DNA of 25,751 bases, from NCBI GenBank assembly GCA_046565595.1, contig JBKHYG010000007.1:1-25751 (forward strand), read 5' to 3'. How positions within the stretch are numbered: position 1 is the first letter of the stretch; each line of letters opens with the position of its first letter. Source of the DNA: JBKHYG01 sp046565595 (GTDB taxonomy: Bacteria > Actinomycetota > AC-67). Shown piece by piece: positions 7,769-14,184 of this stretch. The notes under the pieces are model-generated. The model was not told the DNA's origin and searched no databases. It worked only from the letters and a program-made list of their open reading frames with translations. The translations under genes and the position numbers were made by a program.

Positions 7769-8193
7769 GCTGGCTCCTGGGTGGTCCTAACGACCGAAAG
7801 TTCCTCGATCCTTCCCTCGAGGATCCTGAAGGCCCGAAGATCCGGGTTCGATCGATCCACCAGCGACACGAGCGCGTAGACCGCGTCAGGGTAGGTGGCT
7901 CGATCCACATCGGTCGAGGAGGGGAAGGCAGGGGTGTGGGTGTGCGAATGGTAGATGACCGAGATATCCCAATCGAGATCGAAGAGTTCGTCGCTGACCC
8001 TCTTCAGTTCCTTGGGATCAGCGGCATATCGCATGACCGGGTCGGGGTCGACATTGGTCAGGCGGTACAACTTCCGGGCCTGGCCGTCGGGCCCAGCCAG
8101 CACGCCGCAACATTCCCTGGGGTACTCCTGTTGGGCGTGCGCGATCATGGCCTGGGCCAGGTCCTCTGGGATGCGCATCTCTCCGCTGGTCAT
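7765..8193 (-). CDS. mec: JAMM/Mov34 metalloprotease (CysO-cysteine peptidase)
   Basis: In mycobacteria Mec is the zinc protease that releases cysteine from the CysO-cysteine adduct. With start ATG 8193 the protein has 142 residues. The JAMM motif is complete: E27 in RECCG, H82 and H84 in HSHTH, then S92 and D95 in SSTD. It opens the operon cysO-cysM-murI and onward. The frame stays open to ATG 8262, but the extra 23 residues are not family-like and would run through the palindrome at 8248-8259, so I prefer 8193; ATG 8178 is also possible. No strong ribosome binding site precedes 8193. A GATAGT hexamer close upstream would fit a leaderless or very short-leader transcript. Confidence 0.92.
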   Translation of the reverse strand: MTSGEMRIPEDLAQAMIAHAQQEYPRECCGVLAGPDGQARKLYRLTNVDPDPVMRYAADPKELKRVSDELFDLDWDISVIYHSHTHTPAFPSSTDVDRATYPDAVYALVSLVDRSNPDLRAFRILEGRIEELSVVRTTQEPA

Positions 8194-8247
8194 AGACGCG
8201 GCGAGACTATCAACCGGTGAGGCGACCCGAACCTCGTGGGCCCAGTT

Positions 8248-8259
8248 CCGACATGTCGG
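8248..8259. promoter_or_regulatory. Perfect 12-base palindrome upstream of mec operon
   Basis: CCGACATGTCGG reads the same on both strands. It lies about 55 bases upstream of the mec start, in the space between mec and the divergent LPVTG gene. A related half (CATGTGTCG) follows directly. It has the size and position of an operator, but no binding protein can be named from the window. Confidence 0.45.
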
Positions 8260-8262
8260 CAT

Positions 8263-8376
8263 GTGTCGCTAGTCCTATCGGGTGGGTTCGACCCTCGTAT
8301 GGGCTCCTGGAGTCAAGGGCCACCATCGACGAGCCGAACCCTTGGCCACTAACCCCTTGCGGAGAGGGACATACAG
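8263..8376. other. Divergent intergenic region, mec operon / LPVTG gene
   Basis: This region must contain the promoter of the plus-strand LPVTG gene and probably part of that of mec. CAAGGG at 8314-8319 can pair with CCCTTG at 8339-8344 across a 19-base loop. The ribosome binding site GAGAGG is at 8362-8367, nine bases before ATG 8377. I see no clear -35/-10 pair and no known riboswitch pattern. Confidence 0.4.
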
Positions 8377-10236
8377 ATGAAGCTAGATAAGGCGATAGTC
8401 GCTGCGGCAGCCACCGTGGCGATGCTCGGTTCTACGGGAGCGGGCGCAGCCAAACCAGATGGCCGAGCTTGGAGCGACGGCGTCCTGATCCGGATGCAGG
8501 TCGCAGACACCCTGGTCCAGATCGGCATGGACCAGTTGAACTCGATCCGCGCCAAGCAGGCGCAGGTTCTGTGGACCAGTGGAAGATCTGGAGACGATGA
8601 GGTCGGACGAGCCGAGACCAAGACTACGGGTAAGAGGCAGAAGCAGAGCATGCAGGCTGGGACCGTCGACCTCGGAACCTCTTTGTCGGCCTCGATCACC
8701 AGCGGTGGTATGGAGTCGGTTGTCGCCGGCGACCGAGCGCTGTCGTCGTTCTCGACGCGGATCTCTGATGCTTCGGTCGCCTTCGCCGCGGAGATAGATG
8801 CGATCTCCTACGATGTCGAATCCGTTGCCGATGCGGACGAGTCCACGGCTATACGCAAGATCGAGGTCAGCGACATGGTCGTGCTTCGGCTGCGCGACCT
8901 GCTGGATCAGGTCGGTTTCAGCATCCTGCGCTACACCTGCCAAGAGGTTCAGACCATCGCAAGCAATGTCGGCGTAGATGCCGGCGACACCTGCACGAAC
9001 CTGTCCACGGCTGAAACGGCCATCCAAGATGCCGTGACGCTGATCCAGGGCGTGGAGGCAGGCGCTATCGCTGCTCGGGATACGGCACTGGCTGACCTGG
9101 CCGCCAAGCAGGCTGCTCGCGATACGAGCGACACGACCGTGGCGGTGCTGACCGTCCAACGCAACAACCTTCAGGCAGCCTCGGCTGGCTTGGACGAGGC
9201 GACGCTGAACGCGACGGTTGCTGCCCTAACTCCGCTCTGCCCAACCCTGGTCGGCCCGGCGAAGACGACATGCGAGAACGACCTGGCCACCGCCCAGTCG
9301 GGTCTGGCGACGATGGCCGCACTGTCCGCGACCGAAGCCTTGCTGGCAGCCGAGCAAGCGACCCTGGCAGGTCTCGAGTCCGCCATCACGGCGCTCGAAG
9401 CGACGATCGATTCGCTGGATTCGCTGCTGGCTCTGATCGCTTCGGTGCTGGCCGGCAATGCGCCGACCTGTGACGACGCGAAGGCTGCCCTGCAGGGCGT
9501 GGCCGCAGCAGCGCCTGCGGCCGAAACTGAGGCCACTTCCCTGATCGGCGCGATAGACACCGCATGCAACCTGCTGTCGAACACGATCGACGACCTCCTG
9601 GACGCGCCACTTCTGTCGGTGCAGGACCTCTCGTTGGATCTGGTCGCCTCGGGCAAGAAGGGCGAGGCTGTGGCGGTGGCGACCGGTTCGCTGGGTGCGC
9701 TCACGATCGGCGTCCTGCCACCCTTGGAATTGGACCTGGTGTTGGGCAGCGGCCTCGAGGAGGTCCAAGCCGCCTCGAACACGGCGACCGGCCTGCTTCG
9801 AGACACCCTCGGTTCCCTTGGGCTCGATGTGACAGACCTCGATCTCGAGTTGCTGAGGTTCGATCACGAGACGGAGGTAGCAGAGGATGGTTCATCGAGT
9901 GCGTCCACGACCGCATCCATCCTTTCCCTGGATCTACCCAGCCTGACCGTCAGTTTCCCCGATCAAGATCCGCTAGCCATCCTCGGTGGGGGTGACGCTC
10001 CTTCGGTTCCCGACGGCAGCGTGACCACTCCGCCGATCTCGCTGGATGTCGCCAACTTCCAGGCAGCCTCGACCTTCCCGGTCGCCGCGGTCGGAGGCGG
10101 CGGCGGAACCGGCGGGGGCGGATCAGGAACGACCCTGCCCGTAACCGGAGTCGGCGACGACAACATCTTCATCGCACTAAGCGCCATCTTCATCGCTGCC
10201 ACGCTCCGCAGGTGGTTGCAGGGTGCCACCGCTTAG
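8377..10236 (+). CDS. Secreted helical protein with LPVTG sortase signal
   Basis: Function unknown. The 619-residue protein starts with a Sec signal peptide (MKLDKAIVAAAATVAMLGSTGAGA, cleavage probably after AGA). A long Ala/Thr/Asp-rich region follows that looks largely helical and coiled-coil-like (about 180-400, for example AARDTALADLAAKQAARDT and AEQATLAGLESAITALEATI). Cysteines occur in spaced pairs. About 400-560 is more beta-like, with repeated LDL/LSLDL strings. The end is a textbook wall-sorting signal: a glycine-rich linker GGGGGTGGGGSG, LPVTG at 587-591, a hydrophobic segment IFIALSAIFIAATL and a basic tail RRW. It should be anchored covalently to peptidoglycan by a sortase, which is not encoded in this window. 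Start ATG 8377 has GAGAGG nine bases upstream. Its stop overlaps the selD stop. Confidence 0.9.
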   Translation: MKLDKAIVAAAATVAMLGSTGAGAAKPDGRAWSDGVLIRMQVADTLVQIGMDQLNSIRAKQAQVLWTSGRSGDDEVGRAETKTTGKRQKQSMQAGTVDLGTSLSASITSGGMESVVAGDRALSSFSTRISDASVAFAAEIDAISYDVESVADADESTAIRKIEVSDMVVLRLRDLLDQVGFSILRYTCQEVQTIASNVGVDAGDTCTNLSTAETAIQDAVTLIQGVEAGAIAARDTALADLAAKQAARDTSDTTVAVLTVQRNNLQAASAGLDEATLNATVAALTPLCPTLVGPAKTTCENDLATAQSGLATMAALSATEALLAAEQATLAGLESAITALEATIDSLDSLLALIASVLAGNAPTCDDAKAALQGVAAAAPAAETEATSLIGAIDTACNLLSNTIDDLLDAPLLSVQDLSLDLVASGKKGEAVAVATGSLGALTIGVLPPLELDLVLGSGLEEVQAASNTATGLLRDTLGSLGLDVTDLDLELLRFDHETEVAEDGSSSASTTASILSLDLPSLTVSFPDQDPLAILGGGDAPSVPDGSVTTPPISLDVANFQAASTFPVAAVGGGGGTGGGGSGTTLPVTGVGDDNIFIALSAIFIAATLRRWLQGATA

Positions 10237-11273
10237 TCGATGATCACATCCGCGTCGGGATCGTGTGGCTGCACGGTCCCGACGCGGACCGCACCGCCAT
10301 CTCCGGCACGCTCAAGTTCGGTCAGAACCTGATCCGCGAGTTCGGGACCGACCGCCAGGAGCGCTCCCCCGGCTGTCTGAGCGTCAGCCAAGACAAGCCT
10401 CGTCGGCAGATCCGTCGGGCCCCACTTTGTGGTTCGGTCGGCGGCTTCCAGGTTCCTCTTGCTACCTCCCGCGACGATTCCCGCCTCCGCTAGTTCGACC
10501 GCCCCGGGGAGGAACGGGATGGCGTTGCCGCGCAACACGATCGTCGTGCCAGAGGCTCTAGCCATCTCGCCCGCGTGACCGACGAGACCGAAACCGGTGA
10601 CATCGGTGGCAGCCGAGACCAGCCCGCGGGTCGCGGCCATCGCCGGACCCAATGAGCGACGCATGCTGGCCACAGCCGCATCCACCCATCCTTGCGAAGC
10701 TGCGTCCCTCTTCAGAGCCGTCACGATCAACCCCGTCCCCAAGGGCTTGGTGAGGATGAGCTCATCGCCAGGTCGGGCGGTCGAATTGGCGAGGATCTCG
10801 CCAGGGCGGACCATCCCGACGACGGCCATCCCATACTTTGGTTCCGGGTCGTCGACGCTATGCCCGCCGACGACTAGGGCACCGGCGGCGGTCGCCGCCT
10901 CCTGCCCGCCTCGGATCACCTCTCCCAGCAGATCCAGCGGGAGTTCATCTCGCGGCCATCCGACGAGGTTCAGGCAGAGCAGGGGCTTGCCGCCCATGAC
11001 GAACACATCGTTGATCGCGTTGGTAGCGGCTATCTCACCGAAGGCAGCCGCATCATCCACGATCGGAGCGAAGAAATCAGCGGTGAAGATCAACGCTTGA
11101 TCATCAGAGATCCGGTAGACGGCGGCATCGTCAGACCCTTCCGGACCGACCAGCAGATCCGGATCCTGGTTGGGGGCAAGGTGGCGCAGAACCTGCGCCA
11201 ACTCGGAACTACCGAGTTTGCAACCTCAACCTGCGCCGTGGCTGTACCGGGTGAGTCTCACTCGATCAGGCAT
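10233..11273 (-). CDS. selD: Selenide, water dikinase, selenocysteine-containing
   Basis: SelD makes selenophosphate from selenide and ATP, the selenium donor for selenocysteine and selenouridine. The frame open after TTG 11201 has typical SelD sequence (GSDDAAVYR, FTADFFAPIVDD, AATNAINDVFVMGG, VVGGHSVDDPEPKYG, ATDVTGFGLVGH) but lacks the N-terminal active-site loop. Extending upstream through one TGA at 11226-11228 gives SHGAG-U-GCKLGSSE, the classical site where SelD has Cys or Sec (residue 16). The full protein from ATG 11273 is 346 residues including Sec, normal length. AAGGGGGTGA before ATG 11273 is a good ribosome binding site. A SECIS-like hairpin follows the TGA. The start is 36 bases after the ABC permease stop, so it is probably the last gene of that operon. 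Confidence 0.95.
11200..11225 (-). promoter_or_regulatory. Bacterial SECIS-like hairpin after the selD UGA
   Basis: On the minus strand, AACTCGG (11218-11212) pairs perfectly with CCGAGTT (11206-11200) around the loop TAGTT (11211-11207). The stem begins seven bases after the UGA and the loop carries GU. This spacing and loop agree with the bacterial SECIS element bound by SelB. Confidence 0.8.
11226..11228 (-). other. In-frame UGA read as selenocysteine (selD residue 16)
   Basis: Minus-strand TGA in frame with both the upstream ATG 11273 and the downstream SelD body. The flanks encode SHGAG before and GCK after, exactly the selenocysteine context of known SelD proteins. Confidence 0.9.
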
Positions 11274-11309
11274 CCGCTCACCCCCTTCCGTCACCCTCGA
11301 TCGTCTGCA

Positions 11310-12365
11310 TCAGACTCGCTCGAATCGGAAGACGCGCATAGCGATGAGAGCGGTCCCGAGCGCCCAAGCTGCGACCAGGGCGAGTTCTGGTCCGAGATCG
11401 GTCAGGGACGCAGAGTCGATCGCGACCCTGCGGATGCCATCGACCATCGGCTTCAGGGGAAGTAGCGCGGTGAGAGCGGGAAGTATCCATGGCAATGTGT
11501 TCGTCGGGAAGAAGACCCCCGAGAAGAACATCATCGGCAGCGAGACCGCGTTGCCAAGTCCACTGGCAGCCTCAGCGGTCTCGACCCTGGTCGAGATCAT
11601 GAAGCCGATGTTCAAGAAGGCGAGGTTGCCAAGGATCACGAAGATCAACAGATAGAGCGGATTGCCGCGCATGACCCCACCGAAGGCGAACACGCCGAAG
11701 GCCATGATGATCAAGGCCTGCAGGACCGCCAGAACCAGGTGGGCAAGGACGATGCCAGCGACGAAGGTCTTCGGATCGAGAGGCGTTGCCCGGATGCGTC
11801 GCAGGATGCCTTTGGTCCTGTACTGCGCGATCGTGCCGGCTAGGCCGATGATCGCGTACATCATGATGCCCATGCCGACCAGGCCAGGCAGTACGAAATC
11901 GTAGTAGTCGACCTCGCGCCCATCGATCCTGGCTTCCTCGACCGTGTAGGCGCGTTCGACGCCAGCGAGCCGGAAGTTGACCTCGTCCACGACGCTACGA
12001 ACGACCGGCACATAGATCCTGTTGGTATCCACGGCTGCAGCGTTCAGGTGCAGCGTGACCAGTCCGGCTCTCGATATCTCGAGGACCATCTCTGGATCGC
12101 CCTTCTTCAGATCCTGAAGCGTCTCATCCAAGGGGCCTGGTTCGAGATCCAGCTGCAGCGCGTCCACGGACGCCAGGCCGGCAAGCACTGGGGCAGCAGA
12201 GTCGGCATCTTCGGCGTAGACCGCGATATCTGCCTTGGGGAGTTGATCGAAGTTGAACAGACCGAAGACGGTCGCGAAGATGATCGGGAAGGCCAGCGCC
12301 CAGAAGATCGACTGCCGATTCCGGAACAGGATCTTCAGATCGGCGACCATCAGACGCCCGATCAT
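11310..12365 (-). CDS. ABC-2 type transporter permease
   Basis: This is the membrane subunit of an export system, 351 residues. One N-terminal transmembrane helix (IFWALAFPIIFATVFGLF, about 20-37) is followed by a large extracytoplasmic domain (about 40-170). A C-terminal cluster of about five helices follows (for example VLPGLVGMGIMMYAIIGLAG, LAVLQALIIMAFGVFAFGG, LYLLIFVILGNLAFLNIGF, VSLPMMFFSGVFFP and the last LALVAAWALGTALIAM). FSGVFFP and LKPMVDGIRR are typical of the ABC-2 family (DrrB, YhgE-like exporters). Start ATG 12365 overlaps the ATPase stop as ATGA. The substrate cannot be read from sequence; drug, lipid or polymer export are all possible. Confidence 0.92.
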   Translation of the reverse strand: MIGRLMVADLKILFRNRQSIFWALAFPIIFATVFGLFNFDQLPKADIAVYAEDADSAAPVLAGLASVDALQLDLEPGPLDETLQDLKKGDPEMVLEISRAGLVTLHLNAAAVDTNRIYVPVVRSVVDEVNFRLAGVERAYTVEEARIDGREVDYYDFVLPGLVGMGIMMYAIIGLAGTIAQYRTKGILRRIRATPLDPKTFVAGIVLAHLVLAVLQALIIMAFGVFAFGGVMRGNPLYLLIFVILGNLAFLNIGFMISTRVETAEAASGLGNAVSLPMMFFSGVFFPTNTLPWILPALTALLPLKPMVDGIRRVAIDSASLTDLGPELALVAAWALGTALIAMRVFRFERV

Positions 12366-13153
12366 GCGTCCTCCTGCTCTTGCTCGGACTCATCTTCGAG
12401 CGTCTTCCCGGTCAGTGACAGGAACACATCCTCCAGGGTTGCGCTGGGGATGATCGGCTCGACACGGGCAGGCGGAACCATCTCGAGGAGCTTGGGCACG
12501 GTGTCCTCGGCAACGATGCGTCCCTGATCGATGATCGCGACCCGGTCGCACAGGACCTGGGCCTCTTCCATGTAGTGGGTGGTCAGAACGACCGTGGCAC
12601 CGCCATCTCTTATGTCGCGGATCATGTCCCACAGGTCCCGGCGAGCACGCGGATCCAGGCCGGTCGTCGCCTCATCGAGGAAGACGACCTCTGGGTCGTT
12701 GACCAGGGTCGCGGCGATCGAGAAGCGTTGCTGTTGACCACCCGAGAGCTGCGTGACGAGCGCGTCAGCCTTGTCTTCCAGAGCGACCCGTTCGAGCAGA
12801 GCCATCGGGGGAGCGTGCTTGGGGTAGAAGGATCCGAAGAGTTCGAGCACCTCGCGAAGCGTCAGGAACTCGAAGTAAGAGGACGCCTGCAGTTGGATGC
12901 CTATCCGGGCCCGAAGTTCATTGCCGTCGATGTCCGGGTCCAAGCCCAGGACACTCACCTCTCCAGCGGTGCGCGGCGTCAGACCCTCGATTATCTCGAG
13001 CGTGGTGGTCTTGCCTGCGCCGTTGGGTCCTAGGAACCCGTATATCTCGCCCTGGCGTACCTGGAACGAGATGCCGTCGACGGCGCGAAGTGTTCCACCC
13101 CCGCGCAGCGCATAGTCCTTGGTCAGGCCTCTCACATCCACCGCGATGCTCAA
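12362..13153 (-). CDS. ABC transporter ATP-binding protein (DrrA-like)
   Basis: This 263-residue nucleotide-binding subunit pairs with the permease that follows. Walker A GPNGAGKT is at 42-49, the Q-loop region is GIQLQASSYFEFLTLRE, the signature LSGGQ is at 136-140, Walker B VVFLDEA ends at about 162 and the D-loop TGLDP follows; the switch histidine is in TTHYMEEA. The LTPRTAGEVSVLGLDP stretch and acidic C-terminal tail fit the DrrA/daunorubicin-type exporter ATPases. The start is TTG 13153, overlapping the EVE gene stop as TTGA, with GGGAG upstream; no better start is in frame before the conserved sequence. Confidence 0.93.
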   Translation of the reverse strand: MSIAVDVRGLTKDYALRGGGTLRAVDGISFQVRQGEIYGFLGPNGAGKTTTLEIIEGLTPRTAGEVSVLGLDPDIDGNELRARIGIQLQASSYFEFLTLREVLELFGSFYPKHAPPMALLERVALEDKADALVTQLSGGQQQRFSIAATLVNDPEVVFLDEATTGLDPRARRDLWDMIRDIRDGGATVVLTTHYMEEAQVLCDRVAIIDQGRIVAEDTVPKLLEMVPPARVEPIIPSATLEDVFLSLTGKTLEDESEQEQEDA

Positions 13154-13605
13154 GCGTCGTCTCCCATCCGGCAGATGATCTTCCAGTGTTCCTCACTGAC
13201 AGGCTGAACGCTCAGACGCGACCGGTTCACCAGCGCCATGTCGGAGAGTTCGGGGATCTCGCGGATCTCGGGCAGGGGCACGAACCGTTCGAAGCGCCGC
13301 ACGAAGCGGACCCTCGGACAGAACCAACGAGGAGCGTCCCGGGTGGCCTTCGGATCGTGGTACTTGGACCCGGGATCGAACTGGCTCTCATCGGGTTTCG
13401 CTTCTTCGACCACCTCGCAGATGCCGGCCACTCCGGGAGGCTTGGCGTTGGAGTGATAGAAGAACGCGAGCTCGCCTTCCTTCATGGCCTGCAGGTTGTT
13501 CCGAGCCTGATAGTTGCGGACCCCGTCCCAAGGTTCGGAATCGACCTTCTCGAGGTCGTCGATGGAGAACGAATCCGGCTCGGACTTCAGCAACCAGTAC
13601 GCCAT
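13150..13605 (-). CDS. EVE domain protein
   Basis: The 151-residue protein is a single EVE domain, a PUA/YTH-related fold thought to bind modified nucleotides in DNA or RNA. The opening MAYWLLKSEPDSFSIDDL is the hallmark of the family, followed by WDGVRNYQARNNL, GELAFFYHSN, PPGVAGICEVV and a WF-containing segment. ATG 13605 is chosen because family members start with this M-x-Y-W motif; the frame is open to 13662 but the extra residues are not conserved and overlap the divergent gene. It is first in a probable operon with the ABC exporter and selD; the link is one of position only. Confidence 0.93.
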   Translation of the reverse strand: MAYWLLKSEPDSFSIDDLEKVDSEPWDGVRNYQARNNLQAMKEGELAFFYHSNAKPPGVAGICEVVEEAKPDESQFDPGSKYHDPKATRDAPRWFCPRVRFVRRFERFVPLPEIREIPELSDMALVNRSRLSVQPVSEEHWKIICRMGDDA

Positions 13606-13634
13606 GTCGGGGCCGATACTAGGTTGCCCGCGAC

Positions 13635-14126
13635 ATGAGCGAACCCAAGGGCGATGAGCCACTCCGCCCGCACGCGCCAGCCTGCTTCGGTTGCGGTGCA
13701 GACAACCCGGCGGGACTCGGTCTGAGGGCCTACCGGCAGGGTGATCAGATCCACGGCGAGGTCACTTTCTCCAAGCATCACTCGGGCGCACCCACCTTCG
13801 CTCACGGCGGAGCCGTCGCCACCGCGATCGATGATTGCCTGGGCTTCGTCCTCTACATCGTCGGGGAGCCCGCGGTAACCGCGCATCTAGAGGTCGACTA
13901 TCGCCGGCCGGTGCTGTTGGGCGTGCGATACACGCTGCTGGCGAAGGTCGACGGGCGCGACGGACGCAAGATCTTCGCGTCGATCGTCATGCGGGATCCT
14001 GACGGGGAGATCGCGGCTGAAGGTCAAGCGATCTTCGTGACCGTCAGCGTCGAACACTTCATCAGAGATCTGACCGACGAGCAGATCAGGGAAGCCAAAC
14101 AGCGCGGCGTCGAACTGCCCTGGTGA
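13635..14126 (+). CDS. PaaI-type hotdog thioesterase
   Basis: This 163-residue protein of the 4HBT/PaaI hotdog superfamily probably hydrolyses an acyl-CoA. It has CFGCGADNPAGLGL at about 17-30, the motif seen in THEM4-like thioesterases, then the active-site helix start GAPTFAHGGAVATAIDDCLG (about 51-70, with HGG at 57-59) and VDYRRPVLLG. Substrate unknown. The start ATG 13635 is divergent from the EVE gene, 29 bases apart, so both promoters must be compact or overlap. It ends before a strong terminator hairpin. Confidence 0.9.
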   Translation: MSEPKGDEPLRPHAPACFGCGADNPAGLGLRAYRQGDQIHGEVTFSKHHSGAPTFAHGGAVATAIDDCLGFVLYIVGEPAVTAHLEVDYRRPVLLGVRYTLLAKVDGRDGRKIFASIVMRDPDGEIAAEGQAIFVTVSVEHFIRDLTDEQIREAKQRGVELPW

Positions 14127-14139
14127 TAGGCGATAGAAG

Positions 14140-14165
14140 GAGGGCCGGTCAGATGACCGGCCCTC
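14140..14165. terminator. Bidirectional terminator hairpin
   Basis: GAGGGCCGGTCA at 14140-14151 and its exact inverse complement at 14154-14165 form a long GC-rich stem; in practice the loop will be wider than the two unpaired bases. It stands between the convergent thioesterase and propeller genes. No T tract, but position and symmetry fit a shared terminator. Confidence 0.7.
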
Positions 14166-14184
14166 GCTCTTGGATCGCTATCGG

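Noticed and set aside
7765..8262. Mec starting at ATG 8262
   Set aside because: The additional 23 residues are not family-like and would make the palindrome at 8248-8259 coding; ATG 8193 gives the usual length.
8282..8376. Riboswitch leader for the LPVTG gene
   Set aside because: A hairpin can be drawn, but I could not match the conserved core of c-di-GMP, c-di-AMP or cobalamin riboswitches.
10233..11201. SelD starting at TTG 11201
   Set aside because: This start drops the SHGAG-U-GCK active site and has no suitable ribosome binding site; reading through the TGA from ATG 11273 gives the full family length.
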